A DNA stretch of 47,878 bases from Mycobacteriaceae bacterium (GCA_019751635.1 JAIENC010000139.1:1-47878); one strand, 5' to 3'. Positions 35,668 through 47,684 are shown, counted from the first letter of the stretch. Notes: a model not told the origin generated them from the sequence alone. Numbers and translations: made by a program.

Positions 35668-36906
35668 TCAGCTGAGCAATGGACCAGAATATTCCGGCAC
35701 GGGTTGGGGAACGTCGAAGATACGGCGGTTTGCTGTGACCCCTAGTGTTGCGCCAGCTATTAACACCGCCGAAGCCGCCAGCATCAGCGCCACACTGCGT
35801 TCGTATAGCAAACCCCCGAGTAAAGAACCTGCTGTGATGCCTACTTGAAGTGCCGTCACATACAGCCCCGAGGCCCCGTCGGGGTCATCGGCGCAGGTAC
35901 GCATTGCCGCTGATTGCAGCATCGGTGACACCGCGGTGATCGCAGCCCCCCAGAGCACAATCGCCGCGGTACCTACCAGTGTCGTCAACAATATTGGTTT
36001 GCCGTATAAAGCCAACACCGTCAGCATCACAAACGCGCCAGATAGCCCCGCTGCGCAACTAATAATGGCACTTTTTGGCCAGTGATCTATCAGCCGCGCT
36101 AGCAACGACACAGCGGCTAGGCCAGCAATACCGTAAGCGGCTAGCACCCAGGCCAGATTGGGGCCGTGGACACCAACAACGTCGCGAATAATAACCACGA
36201 TGAACGTGTAGGAGATGAAGTGGCTGGTAACCCCGATCATAGTAAGCAGGCTGACAATAATCAGCGGCTTGTTACGGTGATGCCGTGCGCGGGGACCAAC
36301 ATGCGCCAGCTGATCTTCGCTAAGCACCATCGTAGGCAGCACCAGCCACGCCAACACGGTGATGACAGCTGCTGCGACAGTCAGCGACACCACCGCCAGC
36401 CGCCAACCCCACATCAAGCTCATCGCCGCTGTCAGCGGGCTGCCGACAACCAAAGCCAAGCTGGTCCCGATATAGATCACTGTGGTGGCGCGTCCGGCAT
36501 GACTCGGCGGCATCAACCGAGTAGCAAGCGGGGCGATGATCGACCACAACAAGCCGTGAGTGACCGCGCACAACACCCGTCCACCCGCTAACACCGCAAA
36601 ATTAGGCGCTAACGCCGAAATCAGCTGCGACGCCGTCAAACACACCAGACTCGCTAGCAACGCCTGACGCCGCGGCCAATGCGCGGTCCAGCGCACTAGC
36701 GGCACCGTGGTCAAAGCAGCGACTAAGGCATACCAAGACAGCAGAGTTCCCACCAAAGCCAAGCTGACGTGCAGATCCCGAGCGATAGCGGACAATGCAC
36801 CCACCGGAAGCAGCTCGGCGGTGACATAAATAAATGCTGCCGCAGCCAACACTGTCAATTGCAGAGCGATCCGCGGCGTCCCAAGCCGAGTAGCTACCGG
36901 TCGCAC
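35668..36906 (-). CDS. MFS drug efflux transporter (Rv0191-like)
   Basis: 412 residues (413 in Mtb Rv0191), with twelve transmembrane helices. It belongs to the DHA1 drug:H+ antiporter group, similar to arabinose and chloramphenicol exporters. The helix 1 motif [21 protein letters not shown] is typical of AraJ/CmlA-type proteins. The motif A loop ([15 protein letters not shown]) and [23 protein letters not shown] (helices 4 and 5) are conserved. Mtb Rv0191 has been linked to chloramphenicol efflux, as I recall. The start GTG 36906 is chosen from a TACGGT -10 seven bases upstream and from family length; the frame also opens at 36924 and 36969. It is divergent from ilvD, with a 50-base gap. In Mtb, ricR sits between them. 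Confidence 0.92.
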   Translation of the reverse strand: MRPVATRLGTPRIALQLTVLAAAAFIYVTAELLPVGALSAIARDLHVSLALVGTLLSWYALVAALTTVPLVRWTAHWPRRQALLASLVCLTASQLISALAPNFAVLAGGRVLCAVTHGLLWSIIAPLATRLMPPSHAGRATTVIYIGTSLALVVGSPLTAAMSLMWGWRLAVVSLTVAAAVITVLAWLVLPTMVLSEDQLAHVGPRARHHRNKPLIIVSLLTMIGVTSHFISYTFIVVIIRDVVGVHGPNLAWVLAAYGIAGLAAVSLLARLIDHWPKSAIISCAAGLSGAFVMLTVLALYGKPILLTTLVGTAAIVLWGAAITAVSPMLQSAAMRTCADDPDGASGLYVTALQVGITAGSLLGGLLYERSVALMLAASAVLIAGATLGVTANRRIFDVPQPVPEYSGPLLS

Positions 36907-36913
36907 AGCTCCT

Positions 36914-36919
36914 ACCGTA
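36914..36919 (-). promoter_or_regulatory. Candidate -10 box (TACGGT) of the MFS transporter gene
   Basis: On the minus strand TACGGT fits TANNNT and ends 7 bases before the GTG at 36906. Confidence 0.45.
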
Positions 36920-36944
36920 CGCACTGCCGTCAAACCGTCGCGCG

Positions 36945-36950
36945 CATAAT
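36945..36950 (+). promoter_or_regulatory. Candidate -10 box (CATAAT) of ilvD
   Basis: CATAAT matches five of six bases of TATAAT and ends 6 bases before the ATG at 36957. Leaderless transcription from a bidirectional 50-base region is inferred. Confidence 0.4.
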
Positions 36951-36956
36951 GAAGCA

Positions 36957-38684
36957 ATGCCCGAAACAACCGATGCAGCTTCAGCTGTCCCCGCCAAAAC
37001 GGACATCAAACCGCGAAGCCGCGATGTCACAGACGGTCTGGAAAAAGCAGCTGCCCGCGGCATGTTACGCGCAGTAGGTATGGGTGATGACGACTTCGCT
37101 AAGCCGCAGATCGGTGTGGCATCATCCTGGAACGAAATCACCCCGTGCAATCTTTCCTTAGACCGGCTTGCCAAAGCCGCCAAAGAAGGGGTCTTCGCGG
37201 CCGGCGGATATCCGCTTCAATTCGGGACTATCTCGGTGTCCGATGGCATTTCTATGGGGCACGAGGGCATGCATTTCTCCTTGGTGTCGCGAGAAGTCAT
37301 CGCCGACAGCGTCGAAACCGTGATGCAAGCCGAGCGGCTGGACGGCTCAATTCTGTTGGCAGGATGCGACAAGTCACTGCCTGGAATGTTGATGGCGGCA
37401 GCGCGGCTAGATTTAGCGGCGGTTTTCATCTACGCGGGCTCCATCCTGCCGGGCCGCGCCAAGTTGTCGGATGGCACCGAGCACGAAGTCACCATTATTG
37501 ATGCGTTCGAAGCGGTCGGTGCCTGCGCGCGGGGTTTAATGCCGCGCGAGGATGTCGATGCTATTGAGCGGGCAATCTGCCCCGGTGAGGGTGCTTGTGG
37601 CGGCATGTACACCGCCAACACCATGGCTAGCGCCGCCGAGGCACTGGGGATGTCACTGCCGGGTAGCGCAGCACCGCCAGCAACGGACCGCCGCCGCGAC
37701 GGTTTTGCTCGCCGCAGCGGCCAAGCCGTCGTCGAACTGCTACGCCGCGGCATCACTGCCCGCGACATCTTGACCAAAGAAGCATTCGACAACGCAATCG
37801 CTGTGGTGATGGCATTCGGCGGTTCAACCAACGCGGTGTTGCATCTGCTGGCTATCGCTCATGAGGCAAAAGTTCCTTTGTCGCTCCAGGATTTCACCAG
37901 GATCGGCGCTCAGGTGCCGCATCTGGCCAACGTCAAACCCTTCGGCAAGCACGTGATGTCTGATGTCGACCGCGTCGGCGGCGTGCCAGTGGTGATGAAA
38001 GCGCTCCTCGACGCCGGCTTGTTGCACGGCGACTGCCTGACCGTGACCGGGCAAACCATGGCCGAAAATTTAGCTCATATTTCCCCGCCGGATCCAGACG
38101 GCAAAGTGTTGCGGGCGTGGGATAAGCCTTTGCACGCCAGCGGAGGAATCACCATTCTGCATGGCTCGCTGGCACCTGACGGCGCAGTGGTCAAAACAGC
38201 CGGCGTGGATGCCGACGTATTCGAAGGCACAGCAAGAGTTTTTGATGGCGAACGGGCTGCTTTGGACGCTTTGGAGGATGGCACAATCACCAAAGGGGAC
38301 GCCGTAGTCATCCGCTACGAAGGCCCCAAAGGTGGTCCCGGAATGCGGGAAATGTTGGCTATCACCGCCGCTATCAAAGGCGCTGGGCTAGGCAAGGATG
38401 TGCTGCTGCTTACCGACGGGCGATTCTCCGGCGGAACAACAGGCGCATGCGTGGGCCATATCGCGCCGGAAGCCGTCGACGGTGGGCCCATCGCTTTTCT
38501 CCGCGATGGCGATCGAATCCGACTAGACGTGGTCAATCGGACCCTCGACGTACTCGGCGATGAGACCGAATTCGCTTCCCGAGGTAAAGATTTCACGCCG
38601 CCGCCGCCGCGTTACACCACCGGCGTATTGGCTAAATACGTCAAACTCGTCGGCTCATCAGCGATCGGGGCGGTCTGCGGTTAG
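36957..38684 (+). CDS. ilvD: Dihydroxy-acid dehydratase
   Basis: 575 residues, matching Mtb Rv0189c (575). It converts 2,3-dihydroxy acids to 2-oxo acids in valine, leucine, isoleucine and pantothenate synthesis, with an iron-sulfur cluster and Mg2+. The cluster cysteines are Cys64 ([10 protein letters not shown]), Cys137 ([10 protein letters not shown]) and a third in [15 protein letters not shown] near residue 214. The C-terminal ILVD/EDD signature ([20 protein letters not shown]) is intact. It follows a leaderless -10 and lies back to back with the MFS exporter. The 3' end is convergent with the O-methyltransferase gene, with ten bases between them. This is an essential, well-conserved enzyme and the call is secure. 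Confidence 0.97.
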   Translation: MPETTDAASAVPAKTDIKPRSRDVTDGLEKAAARGMLRAVGMGDDDFAKPQIGVASSWNEITPCNLSLDRLAKAAKEGVFAAGGYPLQFGTISVSDGISMGHEGMHFSLVSREVIADSVETVMQAERLDGSILLAGCDKSLPGMLMAAARLDLAAVFIYAGSILPGRAKLSDGTEHEVTIIDAFEAVGACARGLMPREDVDAIERAICPGEGACGGMYTANTMASAAEALGMSLPGSAAPPATDRRRDGFARRSGQAVVELLRRGITARDILTKEAFDNAIAVVMAFGGSTNAVLHLLAIAHEAKVPLSLQDFTRIGAQVPHLANVKPFGKHVMSDVDRVGGVPVVMKALLDAGLLHGDCLTVTGQTMAENLAHISPPDPDGKVLRAWDKPLHASGGITILHGSLAPDGAVVKTAGVDADVFEGTARVFDGERAALDALEDGTITKGDAVVIRYEGPKGGPGMREMLAITAAIKGAGLGKDVLLLTDGRFSGGTTGACVGHIAPEAVDGGPIAFLRDGDRIRLDVVNRTLDVLGDETEFASRGKDFTPPPPRYTTGVLAKYVKLVGSSAIGAVCG

Positions 38685-38694
38685 TCCTGCCGAG

Positions 38695-39354
38695 CTACCG
38701 CACCGACGCGATGGCAAACCCGTCCCATTGCCGGGCGTCGACCGTTTGGAGCACCGCAGTATCCAGCAGTGGGTGCTCCCCCAACACCTCAAGGGTCTTG
38801 CGCGACGCCCGTGCTTGATCATCGTCGGGCGCCGGTGCGAGAATCCTTCCGGCACGAATAACATTGTCCAACACAATGATTGAGCCAGAACGCGCCAACC
38901 TAATAGCCCATTCCAGGTAAGCGATGTTGTTCTCTTTGTCCGCGTCGATGAAGACCAAGTCGAACGGTTCCCCGGTGATCGTCGGCAGCGTATCCAACGC
39001 CGCACCAACCAATATTTCGACGCGATCCTCGACCCCGGCCAACCGCAGATTGGCACGCGCAATTTCGGCATGCTTAGGCTGGTATTCCAGGGTGATCACC
39101 CGCCCTTCCGAGCCAACACCCCGCGCCAGCCAGATGGTGCTAAAACCACCCAGCGTGCCAATTTCCAGGATGCGACGGGCACGCATTGCACCAGCAAGCA
39201 GACACAGGAACTTGCCCTGTTGCGGAGACACCGCGATGGCGGGTAGCCCGGCCGCCGCACTTGCCGCTAGCACCGCAGACCACACCGCATCTTCGCCTAA
39301 CACAGTGCTATCCAAAAATTCGGCAACACCGCGCGCGGTAGGTTCTTGGCTCAT
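38695..39354 (-). CDS. SAM- and metal-dependent O-methyltransferase (Rv0187-like)
   Basis: 219 residues (about 220 in Mtb Rv0187), of the caffeoyl-CoA/catechol O-methyltransferase family. The SAM motif ILEIGTLGGFSTIWLA is near residue 62. The metal-binding region LVFIDADKENNIAYLEW (Asp at 132-134) and the DNVIRAGRI block complete the fold. Such enzymes methylate catechol or hydroxyl groups on small molecules with a divalent cation; Rv0187 has been studied as a Mg2+/Mn2+ O-methyltransferase, but its natural acceptor is unknown. The start has a TAATCT -10 six bases upstream. It is divergent from mymT, and the operator-like palindrome lies about 40 bases upstream of this start, so copper control of both genes is conceivable. 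Confidence 0.93.
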   Translation of the reverse strand: MSQEPTARGVAEFLDSTVLGEDAVWSAVLAASAAAGLPAIAVSPQQGKFLCLLAGAMRARRILEIGTLGGFSTIWLARGVGSEGRVITLEYQPKHAEIARANLRLAGVEDRVEILVGAALDTLPTITGEPFDLVFIDADKENNIAYLEWAIRLARSGSIIVLDNVIRAGRILAPAPDDDQARASRKTLEVLGEHPLLDTAVLQTVDARQWDGFAIASVR

Positions 39355-39360
39355 CGACCA

Positions 39361-39366
39361 AGATTA
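39361..39366 (-). promoter_or_regulatory. Candidate -10 box (TAATCT) of the O-methyltransferase gene
   Basis: On the minus strand TAATCT fits TANNNT and ends 6 bases before the ATG at 39354. A leaderless message is inferred. Confidence 0.5.
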
Positions 39367-39393
39367 GCCGACCGCTAAACTTGCTATTTACAC

Positions 39394-39410
39394 ATACCCA
39401 CATGGGGTAT
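39394..39410. promoter_or_regulatory. Copper-repressor (RicR/CsoR-type) operator-like palindrome upstream of mymT
   Basis: The arms ATACCC (39394-39399) and GGGTAT (39405-39410) are perfect inverted repeats around a five-base spacer, ACATG. This TACCC-N5-GGGTA arrangement matches, as I recall, the operator of the copper-sensing repressor RicR in Mtb, which represses mymT. It lies 63 bases upstream of the mymT start and 39 bases upstream of the divergent O-methyltransferase start. Confidence 0.7.
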
Positions 39411-39473
39411 ATGGTGAGCGGTGGCCATTCCAGCTGAAACCACATCGCCATTCCACAGTGAGGAGTAACGCGC

Positions 39474-39620
39474 ATGGCTACCTACGCCAAAGACACCGTG
39501 CTGACCTGCGGCCACGGGGGATGCGGATGCCGAGTTCGCATCGAGGCCGAATGTCACTGCGCCGGTACCGGACAGTCATACCGATGCACCTGTGGCGATG
39601 AAATGGTGCCTGTGCAGTAA
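39474..39620 (+). CDS. mymT: Copper metallothionein MymT
   Basis: 48 residues with seven cysteines (12, 17, 19, 27, 29, 38 and 40) in three Cys-x-Cys pairs plus a lone Cys12. The core [15 protein letters not shown] and [13 protein letters not shown] align with Mtb MymT (53 residues, Rv0186A), which binds Cu(I) through cysteine thiolates and protects against copper toxicity. The protein is cytoplasmic. The ATG at 39474 has an AGGAG Shine-Dalgarno at 39461-39465, eight bases upstream. The N-terminus is about five residues shorter than in Mtb. An operator-like palindrome lies 63 bases upstream. The gene stands alone and is easily missed because of its length; bglS (Rv0186), its Mtb neighbour, is absent. 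Confidence 0.93.
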   Translation: MATYAKDTVLTCGHGGCGCRVRIEAECHCAGTGQSYRCTCGDEMVPVQ

Positions 39621-39723
39621 CCGTTAACCGGGAATCTCGTTGACCTGCCGAGCTGCGTTCTCCTCCGCAGCCCGGCAAAGGAACCCGACAAGCCAGCTAA
39701 GACACCCGCGTTAGGCATTAACG

Positions 39724-40244
39724 TCAGCGAACGCCGTTCTGCGCATAGACCACGCGTAGCACGTGTCCGAGTTCTGGCCCCATCACCAACTCCGTCAACG
39801 TGCACATCGTCGCAACGAACTGCGAGCCATGTGCCGGCTGAGTACGGCTTCCCTGCTCGCAGAGGTGGTGCGCTACTTCATGGAGCACCACCAGCTCCCG
39901 CATCGCCCAGTCAGCAGTGCCGCGCTCAGGCACCGCAATAACGCCTACCCCATTTCGGTATTCATAATGCGCTGCGGCGGCTCCTCGCCGGGCCCGAACT
40001 GTCAGCGGAGCCGCCCCAGGCCACCGCTGACGCACCGACGTCAAAGCCAGCACCTCGTCGAGGTAACGCCGCACCGCAGCAACCGACCCATAGCGGGCTT
40101 CTGGCGGCAGAGTTAGGTGCGTACCGAAAAATTCCACCATCGGCGAACCATGTTGCGCGGCTCGATCAAACAACGTCCGCACGAAAGCCTCAGCCGCATA
40201 AACTGCTGCACGCTGCACGTCCCGGCTGGACTCCGTCTCGCCGC

Positions 40245-40248
<4 letters not shown>
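39724..40248 (-). CDS. HExxH zincin-like protein, Rv0185-like
   Basis: 174 residues. The metalloprotease-like motif HEVAHH gives zinc ligands His123 and His127 with Glu124, and a downstream HGSQF supplies a third candidate ligand, His140. This fits the small actinobacterial family of TIGR04338-like proteins; the Mtb position is Rv0185. No signal peptide or transmembrane segment is seen, so it is cytoplasmic. It is the last gene of a minus-strand operon: the GTG start overlaps the upstream DUF2786 gene by four bases. Substrates and activity are unknown. It could be a peptidase, or only retain the fold. The downstream 103 bases lead to the mymT stop and show no clear terminator. Confidence 0.8.
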
Positions 40249-41860
<1,612 letters not shown>

Positions 41861-44800
41861 TTAGTAGATGTCTCGCTGGTAGCGCTTCGTGACGGTCAGA
41901 TTTCTGACATAGGCTTTCGCCGCATCGGGGTCGAGGCGGCCATGCTGTTCGACGATTTCCCGGACCACCAGATCGACATCTTTAGCCATCGGGTCTGCGG
42001 TGCCGCAGACATACAGATGCGCCCCGTCTTGCAACCATTGCCATAACTGGGCTCCGCGCCGGCGCATGAGGTGCTGCACGTATACCTTGTCTTCCTGGTC
42101 GCGTGAGAAAGCCAGGTCTAGTTCGGTGAGGAACCCCGCAGAAAGCATTTCCTCAAGTTCGTCGCGGTAATAGAAATCGGTAGCGGCGTGTTGTTCGCCG
42201 AAAAAAAGCCAATTGGGTCCCCGGTGGCCGAGCGCACGGCGTTCCTGCAGGAAGCCCCGAAACGGGGCGATACCGGTACCCGGACCAATCATGATCATCG
42301 GTGCGTGTGGATCATTCGGTGGACGAAAGTTGCTGGTTGGCCGCACATAGATAGCAATCCGATCGCCGGGAACGCAGTCCGCCAGATAGGTCGAGCACAC
42401 TCCACGACGAGCTACGCCCTGGAAGTTGTATCGCACCGGCGAAACCGTCAGGTGCAGCTCCCGCGGATGTTCTTGTGGGCTTGACGAGATCGAATAGAGC
42501 CGCGGTTGAAGCGGTTTGAGCACAGTCAGCCATTCCTCAACCGAAGCGGTGACCGGAAAACGCGCCAGCAGATCAACGGATTGCTGGCCCCAGGCCCAAT
42601 TCGTCAGCGCAGCTTTGTTTTCCGGTTGCATCAATTCCGCGAGTTCTGAGTCACCGGTCCGTTGTTGCACAAACCGGAGCAGCTCGTCGCTGATGTGAGC
42701 AATCTCCAGCCGCTCAGCCAGCGCCGTCCGCAACGACATCGATCCGTGTTGGGCAATTTTTACCGGGGTCTTGCCGTCTAGTCCGGTGCTAGCTAACCAT
42801 TCGTTAATCAATCGGTCGCAGTTCCGTGGCCATACCCCCAGGGCATCACCGGCCGCGTAGCGCACCGCTCGTTCCGGCAAACGAAACACCAAATGCCGCA
42901 CATCTTTTACCGATCCTGGTCCACTCAGCGTGGTGTTGCGCACCAGATTGGTACTCAATGGATGATTTTTGGTGTAGAGATAGGTGTCCGCGGCAGGGCG
43001 GGGCGCCACTAGCGATGCAGCGGGATCGGAGGATGCGCCGGCCACACCGCTGCCCTCACCAACCAACGCGGGAGCCGGAGTCAGCGCCCGCAACACCTCG
43101 CTTAACCACGCCGAAGCTGCTTGCTCGTAGTCCGGTTCACAGTCGACACGGTCAGCCATGCGGGTCGCCCCAAGTTGAGCAAGCCGCTGGTCAAATTTAC
43201 GGCCATTACCGCAGAAATCGTTGTAGTGCGAATCGCCCAGCGCAAGAACGGAATACCGGGTATCAACCAGGTTTGGCGCAGTATCAGCGGAGAGCGCTTC
43301 CCAGAGCGCCACACCATTGTCGGGCGGATCACCATCGCCAGTGCTGCTGGTGATCACCAGCAGCTCCCGCGTTGCCGGCAAGTCAGCCACCGGGAACTCA
43401 TCCATCGCCGACAAGACAACCCGCAACCCGGCATTGCCGAGCTGCACGGCAATATCGGCGGCGCACTCTTCAGCGTTACCGGTCTGCGAAGCCCACAACA
43501 CCACGATTGGCGCTCTCCCTGCCGGTGTGATGACCGACTGCGGCTGTGGGGACCCGCCCGCCGAGAACAACCCCGCAAGCAGACCATCGATCCACATTCG
43601 GGTGCGGGATTCAAAAGGAGCCTCCGCAGGCAACACCGGAACTCCGGCCAGCCGATGACCCACTTCAGTACGTAACCCAGCGACTAGCCCAGCCAAGTAG
43701 GCACGGCCAGCTGCATCAAACTCTGGTCTAGGTTCGCTTGCAACACCGAGGATTTCAGCGAGCGCATCACTCTTAGCGGCATTTGATATGCCGGTTTGCG
43801 CCGCGCAAACCGGTTCTGTGCGCGTATCAGCGGCGGCAACTTTGGTCAAAGTAACCGCGCAGGCCTTGTATTCGGGCTGCTGCGATATCGGGTCGATGGC
43901 GTCATTGGTAACAGCATTAATCGACAGGTATTCGCCGAAAGCGTCGTTCCAGTGGAAAGGGGCAAAACAGTTGCCAGGCCGCACCCGGTCGCTGACCAAG
44001 GCCGGCAGCACGGCACGGCCCCGACGGGAAGCGATCTCAACCAAATCGTCGTCAACGAGCGCTAGCCTGGCGGCATCATCGGGATGAATCTCGACAAATG
44101 GTCCAGGATTGAGTTTATTGAGTGTGGCGACCTTGCCGGTTTTAGTCATCGTGTGCCACTGGTGCGGCAGGCGCCCGGTGTTGAGCAGGACCGGGTATTC
44201 GTCGTCTGGCAGCTCCGCCGGCAACAGATGCGGGCGGGCAAAAAACATCGCGCGACCATCATGGTGCGGAAAAGCCAGCCGCGGCACACTGCCGTCCGCA
44301 CGGATGAACAGGGTCTGACTGACTCCATCGTTGAGATAGCGGATTGGGCTACGCCCAGTCGCATTTTCCGGCGGACATGGCCACTGCAGCGGTTCCTGGC
44401 GCAGCCGCTGGTAGCTGACCCCACGTAAGTCGTAGCCGGTCGCCGGGTTCCAGAACTGTTTAATTTCTTCAAATACATCCTGCGCGCAGGTGTAGCTAAA
44501 GGCGTCTGAATATCCCATCTCACTGGCGATGAGGGCGATGATCTGCCAGTCCGGCAAGGCTTGCCCCGGCGGCTGAAGCGCCTGCTGAAACAGGGTGAGA
44601 TTCCGTTCGGAGTTAACCATTACGCCATCGGACTCGGCCCACAAGGCAGCTGGCAACAACACATCGGCGTACTCACTGGTCTCGGTCCCCTGGAACACGT
44701 CCTGGGCAATCACCAGTTCTGCTCGTTCTAAACCGGCTAATACTGTCTTGCGATTAGCCACGGAGGCAACGGGATTGGTGCAGATGATCCAGCAGGCTTT

Positions 44801-46009
44801 AATGTGCCCGGCGGCCATCCGAGCGAACATGTCCACGGTGCCGGCGCCAACATCGGTACGCAATGAACCGCGAGGAATGCCCCACCGGTCTTCGACGAAG
44901 TCCCGGTCATCATCGGAGGTCACCGATCGCTGGCCCGGCAGCCCCGGGCCCATGTATCCCATCTCTCGGCCACCCATCGCGTTAGGCTGCCCGGTCAGTG
45001 AGAAAGGGCCGCTGCCCGGCTTGCATATCGCACCGGTAGCCAGATGCAGATTGCATATCGCGTTGGTGTTCCAGGTGCCGTGGGTACTCTGGTTGAGTCC
45101 CATTGTCCAGCAACTCATCCAGTTTCCGGCTTCACCAATCCAACGGGCTGCCGTGCGAATGTCTTGGCTAGGGATGCCAGTGATTTCACTCACTTTGGCA
45201 GGAGTGAACTGCTGCAGAAAGCTGGGCATCACTTCCCAACCCTGGGTAAATTCGGCAATGAACTCAGCATCGATATGCCCGTTTTCCACGATCAGATGCA
45301 ACAGCCCGTTGAGGAGCGCCAGATCCGAGCCGGGGGCGATCTGTAAAAAGAGATCGGCTTTGTCTGCGGTTGCGGTGCGGCGTGGGTCAACAACAATCAA
45401 TTTGGCACCGGCTTTAATGCGATCCATCATGCGTAAGAGCAGAATTGGATGACAGTCGGCCATATTGGCACCGATAACAAAGAAAACGTCGGCCTGGTCA
45501 AAATCTTGATACGACCCCGGCGGCCCATCGGCACCTAAGGACAGCTTGTAGCCAGAACTTGCACTGGCCATGCATAGTCGCGAGTTCGACTCGATCTGAT
45601 TAGTCCGAATAAAGCCTTTAGCCAGCTTGTTGGCCAGATACTGGGCCTCCAAAGACAGCTGACCCGACACATAAAGAGCTACGGCATCAGGGCCGTATTG
45701 ATCAATAATCGCACGTAACCGCTTGGCGCACTGAGTAATCGCCGCATTTATCGCAAGAGCCTCCAGCGCCTGACCGCGTTCGGCCCGCAGATATGCCGAT
45801 GCCAACCGGCCCGGTGCCGCCAACAGGTCTACGGTACGCGCACCTTTCGTGCACAATCGACCGAAGTTGACCGGATGAGTCGTCTGCCCCACTGACTTAG
45901 CCACATAGCCGCGCCCACTCTTCGGTTCTACGGCGACATGTAATGTCACGCCGCAGCCAACACCGCAGTAGGCGCAGACTGTATGCACGGTGTCCCTACT
46001 GGGCGCCAT
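41861..46009 (-). CDS. nasN: Single-chain assimilatory nitrate reductase, Mo-bisPGD plus diflavin reductase (NasN type)
   Basis: 1382 residues from ATG 46009. It carries three parts. Residues 1 to about 740 are a molybdopterin oxidoreductase of NasA/NarB type, with [4Fe-4S] cysteines 12, 15, 19 and 53 and Mo-ligand Cys146 (SRLCMASA). About 832-975 is a flavodoxin domain ([20 protein letters not shown]). From about 1030 to the end is a CysJ/cytochrome P450 reductase-like FAD and NADPH domain ([32 protein letters not shown], ending RYQRDIY). Electrons would pass NADPH to FAD, FMN, cluster, Mo and nitrate in one polypeptide, as in the diflavin NasN described in M. smegmatis. ATG 46120 is an alternative start: it has AGGA upstream and adds 37 residues. 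Mtb lacks this fusion as far as I recall. Confidence 0.88.
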   Translation of the reverse strand: MAPSRDTVHTVCAYCGVGCGVTLHVAVEPKSGRGYVAKSVGQTTHPVNFGRLCTKGARTVDLLAAPGRLASAYLRAERGQALEALAINAAITQCAKRLRAIIDQYGPDAVALYVSGQLSLEAQYLANKLAKGFIRTNQIESNSRLCMASASSGYKLSLGADGPPGSYQDFDQADVFFVIGANMADCHPILLLRMMDRIKAGAKLIVVDPRRTATADKADLFLQIAPGSDLALLNGLLHLIVENGHIDAEFIAEFTQGWEVMPSFLQQFTPAKVSEITGIPSQDIRTAARWIGEAGNWMSCWTMGLNQSTHGTWNTNAICNLHLATGAICKPGSGPFSLTGQPNAMGGREMGYMGPGLPGQRSVTSDDDRDFVEDRWGIPRGSLRTDVGAGTVDMFARMAAGHIKACWIICTNPVASVANRKTVLAGLERAELVIAQDVFQGTETSEYADVLLPAALWAESDGVMVNSERNLTLFQQALQPPGQALPDWQIIALIASEMGYSDAFSYTCAQDVFEEIKQFWNPATGYDLRGVSYQRLRQEPLQWPCPPENATGRSPIRYLNDGVSQTLFIRADGSVPRLAFPHHDGRAMFFARPHLLPAELPDDEYPVLLNTGRLPHQWHTMTKTGKVATLNKLNPGPFVEIHPDDAARLALVDDDLVEIASRRGRAVLPALVSDRVRPGNCFAPFHWNDAFGEYLSINAVTNDAIDPISQQPEYKACAVTLTKVAAADTRTEPVCAAQTGISNAAKSDALAEILGVASEPRPEFDAAGRAYLAGLVAGLRTEVGHRLAGVPVLPAEAPFESRTRMWIDGLLAGLFSAGGSPQPQSVITPAGRAPIVVLWASQTGNAEECAADIAVQLGNAGLRVVLSAMDEFPVADLPATRELLVITSSTGDGDPPDNGVALWEALSADTAPNLVDTRYSVLALGDSHYNDFCGNGRKFDQRLAQLGATRMADRVDCEPDYEQAASAWLSEVLRALTPAPALVGEGSGVAGASSDPAASLVAPRPAADTYLYTKNHPLSTNLVRNTTLSGPGSVKDVRHLVFRLPERAVRYAAGDALGVWPRNCDRLINEWLASTGLDGKTPVKIAQHGSMSLRTALAERLEIAHISDELLRFVQQRTGDSELAELMQPENKAALTNWAWGQQSVDLLARFPVTASVEEWLTVLKPLQPRLYSISSSPQEHPRELHLTVSPVRYNFQGVARRGVCSTYLADCVPGDRIAIYVRPTSNFRPPNDPHAPMIMIGPGTGIAPFRGFLQERRALGHRGPNWLFFGEQHAATDFYYRDELEEMLSAGFLTELDLAFSRDQEDKVYVQHLMRRRGAQLWQWLQDGAHLYVCGTADPMAKDVDLVVREIVEQHGRLDPDAAKAYVRNLTVTKRYQRDIY

Positions 46010-46266
46010 GGGGCTCACCAGCCACGCGGATATCCCTTCGGTGCAGACAGGTCCGGAAATCTGGGCAGTATCGTGCGACAACAACGTTTCCAGCACAGGC
46101 AACCCGGGTTTCGACCGCATTACTGTTTCCTCACCACACGCACCGGTGCGAAGCGCGTCCAAACCACCTCGCGACCGAACAAAAATTCATCGCCTGGCTA
46201 TTCTTGGGCCGTGCCTGGCATCGTGAATATTCGGCAAATGGCCGATCAAGCCCGTTACTGCTGCCC

Positions 46267-46272
46267 TACGCT
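46267..46272 (+). promoter_or_regulatory. Candidate -10 box (TACGCT) of the DUF3533 gene
   Basis: TACGCT fits TANNNT and ends 14 bases before the ATG at 46287, which also has AGGAG (46277-46281) upstream. A short leader with a Shine-Dalgarno is inferred. Confidence 0.35.
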
Positions 46273-46286
46273 GAGCAGGAGCCCGA

Positions 46287-47645
46287 ATGCCTAATCCCCA
46301 GCCCCGGCACGCCGCATCCCAGCGCAAAGCCGCCAGCACCGCGACCCGGACTCTGAAGTTCTGGCTGGCACCCATCGTGAGCGCTATGGCATTTTTATCG
46401 GCATTAGCCGCGCTGTACCTCGGAGGAATCTTGAATCCGATGACCAGCTTGCGGCATTTCCCTATTGCCGTAGTGAATCAAGATGCCGGCCCAACAGGTA
46501 ATCGCATTGTCGACGGCTTGACCTCGGGTTTAGATAAAACCAAGTTCGACGTCCGAGTCGTCTCGCGCGACCAAGCCCTGCACGACATGGACAACGCACG
46601 GATATATGGCATGGCGACGATTCCGCCCAACTTCTCCTCGACGTTGCGCGATTACGCACAAAGCGCGGTGCTTCCCATCCATGCCGATCGGCCGGCGATT
46701 GCTATCGCCACCAACCCACGAGCCGGCACATTGGCGGCCAGCATCGCCGGCCAAACCCTCAGCCAAGCGATGGGCGTGGCAAACACCAAAATCGGTGAAT
46801 ATCTTTCCGCGCAAGTCGCACAGCAGACCGGCGGAGCACCGTTGACGGGAGCGGCCTCGTTAGCCCTGACCGCTCCTATCGATGTCAAGACCACCGCTTA
46901 TAACCCGCTACCCAATGGCGCCGGCAACGGTCTCTCCGCGTTCTATTACGCCCTCTTGCTGCTGCTGGGTGGCTTTTCCGGCAGCATCGTGGTCAGCATG
47001 TTGGTGGATTCCATGCTGGGCTATGTGCCCGCCGAGTTCGGCCCGGTCTATCGATTCGCCGAGAAAGCCGACATCTCACGATTCCGCACACTAGTCATTA
47101 AATGGGCCATGATGGTTCTGCTCGGGGTGCTGACCTCGGCGGTCTATATGGCAATAGCCCACGGGTTAGGCATGCCCATCCCCGATCCCTGGCGACTATG
47201 GCTCTACGGACTGTTCGCCATCAGCGCGGTCGGCATCACATCGTGTTCACTCATGGCACTGCTGGGGTCGATTGGCATGTTGGTCAGCATGCTGATCTTC
47301 GTGATCCTCGGATTACCCTCTGCGGGTGCCACCGTCCCCCTGGAGGCGACCCCGACATTCTTTCGCTGGCTAGCCGAGTTCGAGCCGATGCATCAGGTTT
47401 TCTTAGGCGTGCGCGCTCTGCTGTATCTCGAGGGTCACGCCGACGCCGGAACCGCACAAGCCTTACTCATGACGTCTATCGGTCTGGTGATTGGCCTACT
47501 CGTGGGCGGTATTAGCACACGCCTCTACGACCGCAGTGGCTTCCACCGCATCGAGGGAGCCGTCGAGACGGCAATTGCCGACTTCCACCAAGCCCAACAC
47601 CAGGCCCAACACCACAAGCACGAAAGTTCTAGTGCGCAAACGTAA
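46287..47645 (+). CDS. DUF3533/SNG1-family ABC-2-type membrane protein
   Basis: 452 residues. An N-terminal helix (about 25-47, FWLAPIVSAMAFLSALAALYLGG) and a large exported domain (about 55-205) come first. Five or six C-terminal helices follow, from about residue 220. This is the YhgE/Pip-like, ABC-2-transporter-related layout. The exported domain begins IAVVNQDAGPTGNRIVDGLTSGL, a family signature. Yeast SNG1 relatives act in lipid or drug tolerance, but the mycobacterial role is unknown. The ATG has an AGGAG Shine-Dalgarno. The C-terminus is His- and Gln-rich (HQAQHQAQHHKHE), encoded by a 12-base tandem repeat. It is divergent from the nitrate reductase, with 277 bases between the starts. 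Confidence 0.82.
   Translation: MPNPQPRHAASQRKAASTATRTLKFWLAPIVSAMAFLSALAALYLGGILNPMTSLRHFPIAVVNQDAGPTGNRIVDGLTSGLDKTKFDVRVVSRDQALHDMDNARIYGMATIPPNFSSTLRDYAQSAVLPIHADRPAIAIATNPRAGTLAASIAGQTLSQAMGVANTKIGEYLSAQVAQQTGGAPLTGAASLALTAPIDVKTTAYNPLPNGAGNGLSAFYYALLLLLGGFSGSIVVSMLVDSMLGYVPAEFGPVYRFAEKADISRFRTLVIKWAMMVLLGVLTSAVYMAIAHGLGMPIPDPWRLWLYGLFAISAVGITSCSLMALLGSIGMLVSMLIFVILGLPSAGATVPLEATPTFFRWLAEFEPMHQVFLGVRALLYLEGHADAGTAQALLMTSIGLVIGLLVGGISTRLYDRSGFHRIEGAVETAIADFHQAQHQAQHHKHESSSAQT
47589..47612 (+). repeat. Two 12-base tandem repeats in the DUF3533 tail
   Basis: CAAGCCCAACAC is followed by CAGGCCCAACAC, one base different. It encodes the QAQH repeats of the His-rich C-terminus and could vary in copy number between strains. 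Confidence 0.75.
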
Positions 47646-47684
47646 TTCCTCTGTGCTCGCAACGACACCGTGCTGTTACTTAAG

